Shown here: piece by piece, positions 1 through 5,784 of the stretch
Position numbering within the stretch: the stretch's first letter is position 1
Layout: each line of letters opens with the position of its first letter
Assembly: GCA_019307665.1 (NCBI GenBank)
Contig: JAFDJC010000147.1
Coordinates: 1 to 7,863, forward strand
DNA: 7,863 nt
From: Deltaproteobacteria bacterium
GTDB taxonomy: Bacteria; Desulfobacterota; Desulfobacteria; Desulfobacterales; SURF-7
Direction of reading: 5' to 3'
Notes under the pieces: model-generated
Told to the model about the DNA's origin: nothing
The model's database searches: none
Seen by the model: only the letters and a program-made list of their open reading frames with translations
Made by a program: the position numbers and the translations under genes

Positions 1-687
1 TATAGAGGCATTTAGCCGGACAGGGATTACATCTTTATTTTTTTTTATCAGGTTTACTTTACGAGATTTAAGTTTTCCTTTTCCGCCATGATCATCGCTT
101 CGGAGTTTTTTCATAATTTTCCTTGCTCCGTCTTTTGGATATAAATCCCGAATAGTTGTTTCGTTGAAGGCTTCATATTCACTATAGCCGCTTATTTCAG
201 ATGCTGAGTTATTAAAAATGATAATATTGCCTTTCATATCAGAGGCGATGACTCCATCTACTGCGCTGAGGATCAGGTTTTTTAAAAAAACATCAGGCCG
301 TTGAAGCCCGCTTTCTACTCCTCCAAACGCCGGAATATCGAAATCTAAAAGTACGATACCATCTATAGTGCCATCAGAGAACAGAGGATATGCATAAATG
401 CATGGAATTTTATCAGGGTCGATGGGGGCTTCCTTCTCATGCTTTATTGCTGGTTTATGTGTTCGCATGCTTTCAAAAGCCGGGCAGTTGTGACATGGCT
501 CTGATTGTTTACGGATTGCATCATAGCATTTTTGACCAACTAATTCGGAAAAATGAAGCTTGTTTGAAAATTGATTGGCGGCAATGATTTCAAATTCCGG
601 TGAAATGATAATAAATTTTCTGCCAAATGCATCGATCGCTTTTATCAAGGTATTTTTTTCAAGGTCTGTTCTGATATTTGAGTTCAT
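1..687 (-). CDS. Tandem-PAS sensory protein, C-terminus cut off by window edge
   Basis: The reading frame begins at the ATG at 685-687 and stays open to base 1, giving exactly 229 codons without a stop, so only the N-terminal part is present. Two PAS-like segments can be seen: residues about 20-115 and about 133-229 (the second has the typical 'SAVDGVIASDMKGNIIIFN' start and an 'IPVRLNASI' strand). The first PAS carries Cys54, Cys65 and Cys68 (C-x10-C-x2-C-P), an arrangement I know from PAS domains of deltaproteobacterial sensors and which could bind a metal or Fe-S centre or act as a thiol sensor. No transmembrane segment or signal peptide is seen, so it is probably cytoplasmic. The output domain lies outside the window: a histidine kinase is the commonest partner, and a sigma-54 activator is also possible. 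It is divergent from the DUF134 operon, so it may regulate it. Confidence 0.85.
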   Translation of the reverse strand, partial: MNSNIRTDLEKNTLIKAIDAFGRKFIIISPEFEIIAANQFSNKLHFSELVGQKCYDAIRKQSEPCHNCPAFESMRTHKPAIKHEKEAPIDPDKIPCIYAYPLFSDGTIDGIVLLDFDIPAFGGVESGLQRPDVFLKNLILSAVDGVIASDMKGNIIIFNNSASEISGYSEYEAFNETTIRDLYPKDGARKIMKKLRSDDHGGKGKLKSRKVNLIKKNKDVIPVRLNASI

Positions 688-816
688 GTTGTGTTAGTAT
701 TTCCATTATAATTTCAATCGTTAAAATATATACATAAAAAATTATATCAAAAAAATGGTTTATTCAAAAGAATAAAAAATAAGTTTTTTAAATTGAGCGT
801 ACGACCAAAATAATAC

Positions 817-845
817 TTGACATCCAACAAGAATGTACTTATTAT
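817..845 (+). promoter_or_regulatory. Sigma-70-type promoter of the DUF134/DUF5320 operon (TTGACA-17-TATTAT)
   Basis: A perfect -35 hexamer TTGACA at 817-822 is followed after exactly 17 bp by TATTAT at 840-845. The predicted start is near 852, about 33 nt before the DUF134 start codon. The same hexamers and spacing recur upstream of the minus-strand ATPase operon at 6865-6893. Confidence 0.8.
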
Positions 846-852
846 TATAGTC

Positions 853-864
853 AAATGATCATTT
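853..864. promoter_or_regulatory. Palindrome AAATGATCATTT at the predicted transcription start (operator candidate)
   Basis: A perfect 12-bp palindrome lies at about +1 to +12 of the promoter at 817-845, a usual place for a repressor site. The binding protein is unknown. Autoregulation by the DUF134 protein encoded just downstream is plausible but not shown by the sequence. A short AT-rich palindrome can arise by chance. Confidence 0.45.
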
Positions 865-884
865 AAGATAAAAGGGATTGAAAT

Positions 885-1211
885 ATGCCCAGACAAAAGA
901 AACCAAGATTTGTATCCGGATATCCGTCAATCAGTGCATTTGTGCCCGAAGGGATGCAGCAGTCAGGCGAAATTATTCTTTCTATTGAGGGGCTTGAAGC
1001 CATAAGGCTGACTGATTTTGAAGGGCTTGATCAGGAAACCGCTGCCCGAATAATGCAGGTGTCGCGCCAGACATACGGAAGAATACTTGGCGAGGCACGT
1101 AATATTATTTCAGAAGCGCTTGTAACAGCAAAGGCACTTGTCATTGATGGAGGAACATATGAAATGCGCGGCAGACAAAGGCGACGCAGAAGAAGAGGTG
1201 GAAGGGGGTGA
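885..1211 (+). CDS. DUF134 family helix-turn-helix regulator
   Basis: This 108-residue protein matches the DUF134 pattern: N-terminal 'MPRQKKPR', then 'LSIEGLEAIRLTDFEGLDQETAARIMQVSRQTYGRIL' (residues about 32-68, only partly quoted as key elements: EGLEAIRL, EGLDQETAA, VSRQTYGRIL), and the C-terminal 'ALVIDGGTYE'. The helix-turn-helix lies at about residues 48-73 and resembles a sigma-70 region 4 fold, so it probably binds DNA. DUF134 proteins commonly sit beside NifX-type cofactor-domain genes in anaerobes and archaea. The start is the ATG at 885 with AGGG at 873-876. It is the first gene of a three-gene operon with a 4-nt gap to the next gene. An odd feature is the Arg-rich end (residues 95-108, with 'RRRRRR'), which extends past the usual end of the family core and is encoded by a purine-rich tract that also holds the next gene's ribosome-binding site. 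Confidence 0.88.
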   Translation: MPRQKKPRFVSGYPSISAFVPEGMQQSGEIILSIEGLEAIRLTDFEGLDQETAARIMQVSRQTYGRILGEARNIISEALVTAKALVIDGGTYEMRGRQRRRRRRGGRG

Positions 1212-1215
1212 AGTA

Positions 1216-1437
1216 ATGCCACAAGGAGACAGAACCGGACCACAGGGTATGGGTCCAAAAACAGGAAAAGGAAAAGGTGCCTGTAATCCTTCTAAAGGAG
1301 ATGTCCAACCAGGAGGCCAGAGGGGAATGGGATCTGGTAAAGGTTCAGGACAGGGCCAAGGCGGAGGATCAGGGCGTGGCCAAGGCCAGGGTCGGAACCA
1401 GGGCAGAGGCTCTGGAAGCGGCCGTGGTAACAGATAA
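1216..1437 (+). CDS. Gly-rich DUF5320-like small protein, short form without coiled coil
   Basis: The frame can be opened further upstream (from 1138), but the ATG at 1216 follows a GGGGGTG ribosome-binding site at 1204-1210, and the resulting N-terminus 'MPQGDRTGPQGMGPKTGKG' matches that of the next protein, so 1216 is the likely start. The product is 73 residues: a conserved N-terminal module (residues 1-25, one Cys at the 'GACNP' motif) and then a low-complexity tail of Gly, Gln, Ser, Arg and Lys. It lacks the C-terminal coiled coil usual in this family. The role is unknown; proteins of this type accompany NifX-domain and MinD-type ATPase genes in anaerobes. The tail is probably disordered. 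Confidence 0.75.
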   Translation: MPQGDRTGPQGMGPKTGKGKGACNPSKGDVQPGGQRGMGSGKGSGQGQGGGSGRGQGQGRNQGRGSGSGRGNR

Positions 1438-1450
1438 TAATCAAAGCAAT

Positions 1451-1460
1451 AAAGGAGGTG
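1451..1460 (+). promoter_or_regulatory. Strong Shine-Dalgarno AAAGGAGGTG deciding the start at 1467
   Basis: This near-perfect anti-16S complement sits 6 nt before the ATG at 1467. It rules out the in-frame GTG at 1458, which lies inside the ribosome-binding site itself. It is the strongest translation signal in the window and suggests high expression of the second DUF5320-like protein. Confidence 0.85.
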
Positions 1461-1466
1461 TATATT

Positions 1467-1808
1467 ATGCCAGGATTCGATAGAACGGGACCGCAAGGTA
1501 TGGGGTCGATGACAGGAGGCGCGCGTGGCCTTTGTAATCCTGCCGGCGCAGGAGGAGGATATGCCGGAAGCTATGGTTATGGCCGGGGAATGGCTTATGG
1601 CCGTGGCTCCAGAGGAGGCTTTGGAGCAGGCAGGGGTATGAGGCGAGGTTTCGGTGCCGGATGGTATCCGCAGCCGGCCTCTTCACCGGTATATCCTTTA
1701 AATGAAACAAATGAGCTGAATATGATGAAAGCTCAAGCTTCAGACATGAAGGGTGCGCTTGATGAAATAAATCGCCGTATAACAGAGCTTGAAAAAAGTT
1801 CTGAATAA
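1467..1808 (+). CDS. DUF5320-like protein: Gly-rich with C-terminal coiled coil
   Basis: The product is 113 residues from the ATG at 1467. Residues 1-25 ('MPGFDRTGPQGMGSMTGG', then 'GLCNP' with Cys23) form the family signature shared with the preceding gene. Residues 26-66 are rich in Gly, Tyr, Arg and Met. Residues about 79-110 form a predicted coiled coil (NELNMMK...LDEINRRITELEK), probably for oligomerization or docking. The N-terminal signature and the coil are the standard DUF5320 layout. Function is not established; its presence with NifX-type and MinD-type genes points to metal-cofactor handling. It is the last gene of the operon and is followed by a stem-loop with a T-run. The similar coiled coil at the end of the NifX fusion at 6142-6804 suggests that the two proteins could pair, which is an inference. 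Confidence 0.82.
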   Translation: MPGFDRTGPQGMGSMTGGARGLCNPAGAGGGYAGSYGYGRGMAYGRGSRGGFGAGRGMRRGFGAGWYPQPASSPVYPLNETNELNMMKAQASDMKGALDEINRRITELEKSSE

Positions 1809-1818
1809 TGTTTATTAT
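1789..1818 (+). promoter_or_regulatory. Possible promoter for the VOC gene (TTGAAA-18-TATTAT)
   Basis: TTGAAA at 1789-1794 and TATTAT at 1813-1818 are 18 bp apart, overlapping the end of the DUF5320-like gene. The predicted start near 1825 would place the stem-loop at 1837-1874 within the leader of the VOC mRNA. This is a weak candidate, mentioned because there is no room for a promoter between the stem-loop and the VOC gene. Confidence 0.3.
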
Positions 1819-1836
1819 ACAACGATTACCAATCTG

Positions 1837-1880
1837 TTTAAGGGGTGGGATTTATACAATCACCACCCCTTAAATTTTAT
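1837..1880 (+). terminator. Rho-independent terminator after the DUF134/DUF5320 operon
   Basis: A perfect 12-bp stem (TTTAAGGGGTGG at 1837-1848 with CCACCCCTTAAA at 1863-1874) can be extended by GATT (1849-1852) and AATC (1858-1861) across a single bulged A at 1862. It is followed by TTTTAT. The VOC start codon lies only 24 nt downstream, so the hairpin may also act as a leader attenuator. Confidence 0.85.
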
Positions 1881-1903
1881 AAGACAGACTTTAAGGAGTA
1901 AAA

Positions 1904-2296
1904 GTGAATTTACATCATTTTGCTGTTGTCTGCAGTTCCATTGAAAATGCAGATAAATTTTATGAAAACATACTGGAACTGGAAAAAATTAAAAATTTTA
2001 TTATTGATAAAGATCTGACGGAAAAAATATTTAATATTCCCTGTGAATGTCGACTTCTTCTTTACTCAAATAAAAACTTTGCTGTTGAAGTTTTTATCAT
2101 GCCTGACTTTAACGAAAAGAAACCATCATTTGAGCATTTTTGTCTGGAAGTTGAAGATAAAAAGAAGTTTGTTCAAAAATGTAAGTCAGCAGAATGTGAT
2201 GTCAACATAATTCCAAAAGGGGACTTTTCTCTCACTTTTATAAAGGATTTTGATGGAAACATGTTTGAAATAAAAGAGATTGAAACTTTGTCATAA
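1904..2296 (+). CDS. VOC-fold (glyoxalase/bleomycin-resistance superfamily) protein
   Basis: The product is 130 residues, starting with GTG at 1904 behind AAGGAG at 1893-1898. The fold signature is a first strand 'LHHFAVVC' followed by a helix 'IENADKFYENIL', the strand 'FEHFCLEV', and the ending 'IKDFDGNMFEIKE'. Candidate metal ligands are His5 (or His4), His78 and Glu122, with Glu62 also possible; these positions match those of glyoxalase I and methylmalonyl-CoA epimerase-type single-module proteins. The substrate cannot be told: a lactoylglutathione-lyase-like or epimerase-like role is possible. There is no signal peptide, so it is likely cytoplasmic and acts as a dimer, as is typical for one VOC module pair. 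It is separated from metF by 114 bp and may be transcribed independently. Confidence 0.75.
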   Translation: MNLHHFAVVCSSIENADKFYENILELEKIKNFIIDKDLTEKIFNIPCECRLLLYSNKNFAVEVFIMPDFNEKKPSFEHFCLEVEDKKKFVQKCKSAECDVNIIPKGDFSLTFIKDFDGNMFEIKEIETLS

Positions 2297-2410
2297 CCCA
2301 CGAAAATGCAGGGCACCTTGCTTCAAAACACGCTTTCGAGGCATTTCGATTTTATTCATAAAGTGATTGGCGACATATTTTAATATAAAGATTAATTGGA
2401 GGGAATAATT

Positions 2411-3289
2411 ATGCGAGTTGCAAAGTTGTATGAAACCAGTGAAAAGCCTGTTGTATCTTTAGAGTTTTTTCCACCAAGAGATGAAAAGGCTGAAGAAAAA
2501 TTTGATAAAATAGTAGATGGCCTTGCAAAGCTTGAACCTGATTATATGTCGGTTACTTTTGGAGCCGGCGGGTCGACCAGAGATGGCTCATATAAAACAG
2601 TTGATAAATTGTTTACCGAGAAAAAGCAGCCTACTGTTGCTTATATAGCTGGTTACGGTCTTGGACCTGATGAAATAAAAGAGGTTCTGGACAAGTATAA
2701 GAATCTTGGAATTGAGACTATTTTTGTAATTCGCGGTGATGAACCACGTAATGATGATTTTACTTCACATTCTGACAGCTTCAACTATGCCTCTGAGATG
2801 ATATCTTTTATTAATGAGCACTATGATTTTGATCTTGGATGCGCGGGCTATCCTGAAGGGCACATCCAGGCTGAAAGCCTTGAAAAAGATATAGAGTTTT
2901 TGAAACTCAAGGTAGACAATGGAGCCAAATATGTCGTTGCACAATACTGTTATGACAATAATTATTTTTTTAACTATCTTGAAAAATGCAGGGCAGCAGG
3001 TATTTCAGTACCTGTTATACCGGGCATTATGCCGGTATACACTGTTAAATTGACAAATATACTTGCTAAAGTCTGCGGGGCTATGATCACAGACGAATTG
3101 AAGAGCAAGCTGGATGAACTGGCTGAAGCAGATAAAGATGATGTTCTGAATTACGGTATAGATTTTGCTGTTAAACAGTGCGGGGAACTGCTGAAGAGTG
3201 GAGTGCCGGGATTGCATTTTTATACTATGGATCGCGAAAAATCAGTAACGGAGATTGTCAACCGTTTGCGCCAGGAAAACCTCCTTTAG
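2411..3289 (+). CDS. metF: Methylenetetrahydrofolate reductase (MetF)
   Basis: The enzyme reduces 5,10-methylene-tetrahydrofolate to 5-methyl-tetrahydrofolate using FAD, supplying methyl groups for methionine synthesis and, in many anaerobes, the methyl branch of the Wood-Ljungdahl pathway. The start is the ATG at 2411 behind GGAGGG (2398-2403); an in-frame TTG at 2396 lies just upstream of and partly within that site and is unlikely. The protein has 292 residues, the normal length of the short bacterial form. Family motifs in order: 'SLEFFPPRDEK' (catalytic-type Glu18), 'TFGAGGSTRDG' (49-59), 'IRGDEP' (Asp110), 'AGYPEGH' (145-151), Gln178 in 'AQYCYDN', 'VPVIPGIMPV' (200-209) and 'GVPGLHFYTMDR' (264-275). 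These fit the E. coli Glu28, Asp120 and Gln183 positions. No metV-like partner is adjacent. It is soluble and forms a beta/alpha barrel. Confidence 0.95.
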   Translation: MRVAKLYETSEKPVVSLEFFPPRDEKAEEKFDKIVDGLAKLEPDYMSVTFGAGGSTRDGSYKTVDKLFTEKKQPTVAYIAGYGLGPDEIKEVLDKYKNLGIETIFVIRGDEPRNDDFTSHSDSFNYASEMISFINEHYDFDLGCAGYPEGHIQAESLEKDIEFLKLKVDNGAKYVVAQYCYDNNYFFNYLEKCRAAGISVPVIPGIMPVYTVKLTNILAKVCGAMITDELKSKLDELAEADKDDVLNYGIDFAVKQCGELLKSGVPGLHFYTMDREKSVTEIVNRLRQENLL

Positions 3290-3299
3290 CAGGTCAGCT

Positions 3300-3397
3300 G
3301 TCATTCCGGAGAAAGCCGGACACGTAGTGAAGGTTTGGCGCTATCCAGTCATTTCAACAGATTCCGTCACTCCGGCTTTCGCCGGAGTGACGGAATC
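3300..3397. repeat. REPIN-like inverted pair of palindromic repeats
   Basis: The left copy (3300-3320) has the imperfect hairpin TCCGG-agaaag-CCGGA. The right copy (3360-3397) is a perfect 17-bp stem around the loop TTTC. The reverse complement of 3371-3391 matches 3300-3320 at 19 of 21 positions, so the two are inverted copies of one 'GTCAyTCCGG-GAAA-CCGGA' type unit about 40 bp apart. Units of this style are common intergenic REP elements in proteobacteria. It lies between the convergent ends of metF and the NifX operon. Confidence 0.75.
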
Positions 3398-3407
3398 CGG
3401 ACTTTTT
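3360..3407 (+). terminator. Hairpin with T-run downstream of metF
   Basis: The 17-bp GC-rich stem at 3360-3376/3381-3397 with a 4-nt loop is followed by ccggac and then TTTTT at 3403-3407. The T-run does not follow directly, so termination efficiency is uncertain, but the position suits the end of the metF transcript. On the minus strand there is no T-run, so any effect on the converging operon would be by structure alone. Confidence 0.5.
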
Positions 3408-3422
3408 ACTACTTCATCATTA

Positions 3423-3755
3423 CTAGTGATCACAAGCATTATCACCTATTGTCAAGGTATCATCGAGATAGTTTTTTACTATCACTTCCGGATCTTCAAC
3501 CGGCGCGCCTGTAAGCACTTTTATTCCGACCTGATTAAAAAGCTGGACTGCCCTGTTCCCCATGCCGCCTGCGATTACCACATTGGCACCTAAATCGTGT
3601 AGCCATTGTGGGAGAACTCCCGGTTCATGTGGTGGCGGCACAACCACCGACTTTTCCTTTATTTCGTTATTTTCAACATTAATAATAGCAAATTCCCGGC
3701 AGTGACCAAAATGTGCTGTGAGTTTTCCTTCTGCCATCGGTATAGCAAATTTCAT
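3423..3755 (-). CDS. NifX/NifB-like dinitrogenase cofactor-domain protein (ORP-type)
   Basis: The product is 110 residues, the size of single-domain members of the dinitrogenase iron-molybdenum cofactor family, to which the Mo-Cu cluster 'orange protein' ORP of Desulfovibrio belongs. Recognisable elements: 'KFAIPMAEGKLTAHFGHCREF' partly (His15, His18, Cys19), a 'PPPHEPGVLPQWL' segment (40-52), 'GANVVIAGGMGNRAVQLF' (56-73), 'GIKVLTGAP' (77-85) and the ending 'GDNACDH' with Cys108 and His110. His and Cys residues at these sites are typical of members that carry a metal cluster. The start is the ATG at 3755 with TAAGGAG at 3764-3770. It is the last gene of the six-gene operon, 62 bp after the ATPase gene, an AT-rich gap. 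It is probably a cytoplasmic metal-cluster carrier; which metal it carries cannot be told. Confidence 0.9.
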   Translation of the reverse strand: MKFAIPMAEGKLTAHFGHCREFAIINVENNEIKEKSVVVPPPHEPGVLPQWLHDLGANVVIAGGMGNRAVQLFNQVGIKVLTGAPVEDPEVIVKNYLDDTLTIGDNACDH

Positions 3756-3817
3756 TTTTTTTTCTCCTTAAATTAAATTCTAAATTTAAATTTTAAAAGC
3801 AACAAACAATTAAAAAA

Positions 3818-4681
3818 TCAGAGTTTCATCAAACTCGTTACCTCTTTCCATACTTTTTTAATCGCTTCCGCACCTTTTCCATTTGAAAAATCGACCAGGC
3901 TTTGCTGCGCTACCATTGCTGCCGTGACATCTTTGTCATAAGGAATTGAACCGATATATTTCATATTATTTTTTTCAGCATACGACTTGATTTGGTCTGA
4001 CATCTCAGGGTTAATGTCAAATTTATTGACACATACCATGGCAGGGACCTTTAAAAAAGACGCCAGTTCATTAACGCGTTTCATATCATGCATGCCTGAC
4101 ATGGTCGGTTCGGATATGATAAGGACTGCGTTTGCACCTGTCACAGAAGCTATAACCGGGCATCCGATACCCGGCGGGCCGTCAATGATTATTGTGTTAA
4201 GACCTTTTTTTTCAGCAAGCTCCTTGGCTTCTTTTCTCAAAAGACTTACGAGCAGGCCTGAGTTTTCTTCTGCTATTCCAAGCTTTGCGTGTACCATTGG
4301 ACCGTGTCGGGTATCTGATATGAACCAATTACCGCATGTTCTTTTAGGAAATTTAATTGCGTCGGCAGGGCAGAAATGAACGCACACGCCGCAGCCTTCG
4401 CATGCAATTTGATCAACTACAAAATCATCGCTTATTGCATCAAACTTGCATCGTTCGCGGCACTCGCCACATTCGGTACATAAATCAGAATCTATTTGAG
4501 CAATGCTGCCTCCTTGAAATTCCTCTTCTTTTTTTATGTCAGGAGGTAGAACAAGATGAAGATCCGCAGCATCGACATCGGCATCGACCATCACTTTTTT
4601 TCGGGCAAGAGATGCAAAAGACGCGACAATACTTGTTTTGCCTGTGCCCCCTTTGCCGCTTATAACAGTTAGTTCTTTCAT
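3818..4681 (-). CDS. MinD-superfamily P-loop ATPase with inserted 2[4Fe-4S] ferredoxin domain (second copy)
   Basis: The chosen start, ATG at 4681, gives 287 residues beginning 'MKELTVISGKGGTGKTS', as usual in the family. A TTG at 4696 would add five residues and overlap the preceding stop codon (TTGA). Deviant Walker A is at 9-16 (GKGGTGKT), the switch segment 'DGPPGIGCP' at 167-175. The insertion holds two Cys sets: Cys68, 71, 74, 78 and Cys94, 97, 100, 104, each able to bind a [4Fe-4S] cluster. This is the COG1149 type of MinD/Mrp relative. Members occur as adjacent pairs and, in Desulfovibrio, within the orange-protein complex. Likely role: ATP-dependent assembly, loading or electron transfer for a metal cluster held by the NifX-type partners. 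It follows the first copy by 11 nt, so the two are probably made together and may form a heterodimer (inference). Confidence 0.92.
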   Translation of the reverse strand: MKELTVISGKGGTGKTSIVASFASLARKKVMVDADVDAADLHLVLPPDIKKEEEFQGGSIAQIDSDLCTECGECRERCKFDAISDDFVVDQIACEGCGVCVHFCPADAIKFPKRTCGNWFISDTRHGPMVHAKLGIAEENSGLLVSLLRKEAKELAEKKGLNTIIIDGPPGIGCPVIASVTGANAVLIISEPTMSGMHDMKRVNELASFLKVPAMVCVNKFDINPEMSDQIKSYAEKNNMKYIGSIPYDKDVTAAMVAQQSLVDFSNGKGAEAIKKVWKEVTSLMKL

Positions 4682-4692
4682 AATAAGTTTCT

Positions 4693-5529
4693 TCAATTTA
4701 ATCTGTTTTTAATATCTGTATAGAGAGCCTTGAATTTATCTTTCATTTCCGGGATCGCATTGATCATCAGAATGCCTTTCGAATAATTTACCGCTATTTC
4801 ACGTTTGTCAGGTATTTCCATCAATATCGGAATACCTTCTTTTTTAGCGTACTTTTCTGTTTCTTCGTTGCCAGCATCAAATCTGTTGATAATAATTCCA
4901 AAAGGCAAATTTAGAGTCCTGACAGTTTCTACCGCAAGTACAAGATCGTTCAATCCGAAAGGTGTCGGCTCGGTTACAAGGAGAACAAAATCAGAATTTC
5001 TGAGTGCTGCAATAACAGGGCAGGATGTGCCGGGCGGTGCGTCTATTATATTAATAATTTTATTATCAATATTTTCTTTTACTTTTTCGATAAGGGGAGG
5101 GGACATTGCTTCTCCAACGCGAAGGTTGCCGTAAGTCAACTCAATGCCGTTTGACGTTCCTTTTATCAGTTCGCCGAGTTCTCTGGAGCCTTTTATTATA
5201 GCATCTTCAGGGCATACCATCATACAGCCTTCGCAACTGTGACACATCTCGGGAAAGGTAAGAATTGCTTCTCCAAACTGGGCAATCGCTGAAAACTGAC
5301 AGATATCAGCACATTTTCCGCAGTAATTGCAGAGTTTAAGATCGACTTCAGGAACCATGGTATACACTTTTGTCTTTTCTTTTGTTTCAGGTTCTAAAAA
5401 GATATGTGAATTCGGTTCTTCCACATCACAGTCTAGAAGTTGAACCTTGTCAGTCAGTGATGCTGCAAGGTTCGTGGCGACCGTGGTTTTGCCTGTTCCA
5501 CCTTTCCCGGATGCAATCGTAATAATCAT
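4693..5529 (-). CDS. MinD-superfamily P-loop ATPase with inserted 2[4Fe-4S] ferredoxin domain (first copy)
   Basis: The product is 278 residues from the ATG at 5529, which overlaps the stop of the upstream gene as ATGA. Deviant Walker A is at 8-15 (GKGGTGKT), 'LLDCDVEEPN' at 31-40, and the switch segment 'DAPPGTSCP' at 163-171. The ferredoxin insertion has Cys67, 70, 73, 77 and Cys96, 99, 102, 106, a complete set for two [4Fe-4S] clusters. The Cys in 'PPGxxCP' is present in both copies. The two ATPases diverge clearly outside the motifs, so they are long-separated paralogs rather than a recent duplication, and probably have distinct roles in one complex. Soluble, cytoplasmic. Known relatives act on Fe-S or Mo-Cu clusters or on cell positioning; the cluster-handling reading fits the neighbours best. 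Confidence 0.93.
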   Translation of the reverse strand: MIITIASGKGGTGKTTVATNLAASLTDKVQLLDCDVEEPNSHIFLEPETKEKTKVYTMVPEVDLKLCNYCGKCADICQFSAIAQFGEAILTFPEMCHSCEGCMMVCPEDAIIKGSRELGELIKGTSNGIELTYGNLRVGEAMSPPLIEKVKENIDNKIINIIDAPPGTSCPVIAALRNSDFVLLVTEPTPFGLNDLVLAVETVRTLNLPFGIIINRFDAGNEETEKYAKKEGIPILMEIPDKREIAVNYSKGILMINAIPEMKDKFKALYTDIKNRLN

Positions 5530-5771
5530 TTTTCTTTTTTCCCTGTATCTATCCCAGCATAGTTTTCTATATTTTGGGTAAAACTTTCAAAGTCATTTTC
5601 AAGAAGAAAACGAGATATCATTTCACTTACTTTGTCCGCGGTGTCAACTTTGTAATGCCCTTTTTCATTTCGTCCTGCGAGATTCTTTGCATTTTCAACA
5701 ATCGACTGAAGCGCTTCAGGGGTGATATCGACATTCACATGAACAGTTATCGTTTCTTTTGATCCTGACAT
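5526..5771 (-). CDS. Small conserved-context protein of unknown function, 81 aa
   Basis: The ATG at 5771 follows GGAG at 5781-5784 and begins 'MSGSKETITVHVNVDITPEA'. A longer frame exists to 5888 but its extra residues overlap the CGGC-like gene in another frame and lack a ribosome-binding site. The stop overlaps the ATPase start by four bases (ATGA), so translation is probably coupled. No Cys is present. Visible structure: one beta strand (TITVHVNVDI, 7-16), an amphipathic helix (about 17-32), and a second helical segment (about 43-67, 'ADKVSEMISRFLLENDFESF'). I do not recognise the family. Coupling to the ATPase suggests a subunit or adaptor of that ATPase. Confidence 0.78.
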   Translation of the reverse strand: MSGSKETITVHVNVDITPEALQSIVENAKNLAGRNEKGHYKVDTADKVSEMISRFLLENDFESFTQNIENYAGIDTGKKEK

Positions 5772-5784
5772 CAGGTTTATCTCC

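Larger units (their letters stand above)
688..884. other. Divergent intergenic regulatory region
   Basis: This 197-bp, very AT-rich spacer separates the PAS gene (leftward) from the DUF134 operon (rightward). The rightward promoter and palindrome are listed separately. For the leftward gene only weak candidates exist: a TATAAT on the minus strand at 741-746 with TTGAAT at 762-767 (only 15 bp apart), and another TATAAT at 705-710 without a convincing -35. No sigma-54-type GG-N10-GC element was found by eye. Confidence 0.6.

Noticed and set aside
688..884. Sigma-54 promoter as in the published orp operons
   Set aside because: No TGGCAC-N5-TTGC-type element was found here or upstream of 6804; both operons have clear sigma-70-type hexamers instead.
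1031..1710. Minus-strand reading frames rich in Pro, Trp and Leu opposite the DUF134 and DUF5320 genes
   Set aside because: They are antisense shadows of the Gly-rich genes: Gly codons read backward as Pro and similar residues. They have no ribosome-binding sites or recognisable domains.
2396..2410. TTG-initiated five-residue extension of MetF (start at 2396)
   Set aside because: The extension covers the GGAGGG ribosome-binding site for the ATG at 2411, and the ATG form matches the usual MetF N-terminus.
2297..2410. Riboswitch ahead of metF
   Set aside because: The 114-bp leader was read for SAM or cobalamin riboswitch-type stems, but only short weak pairings were seen and no terminator or anti-terminator.
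2303..2993. Short repeat AAAATGCAGGGCA found before metF and again inside it
   Set aside because: Only 13 nt, in different contexts with no shared flanks or structure; chance is the simplest explanation.
3255..3593. Plus-strand frame spanning the REP-like repeats
   Set aside because: It begins inside metF, runs through the palindromes and into antisense of the NifX-type gene; no start signal and no domain.
3756..3817. Palindromic AT-rich stretch (AAATTTAAATTT) between the second ATPase and the NifX-type gene
   Set aside because: Low-complexity A/T sequence without a GC stem or a T-run after it; it is not a convincing terminator or operator.
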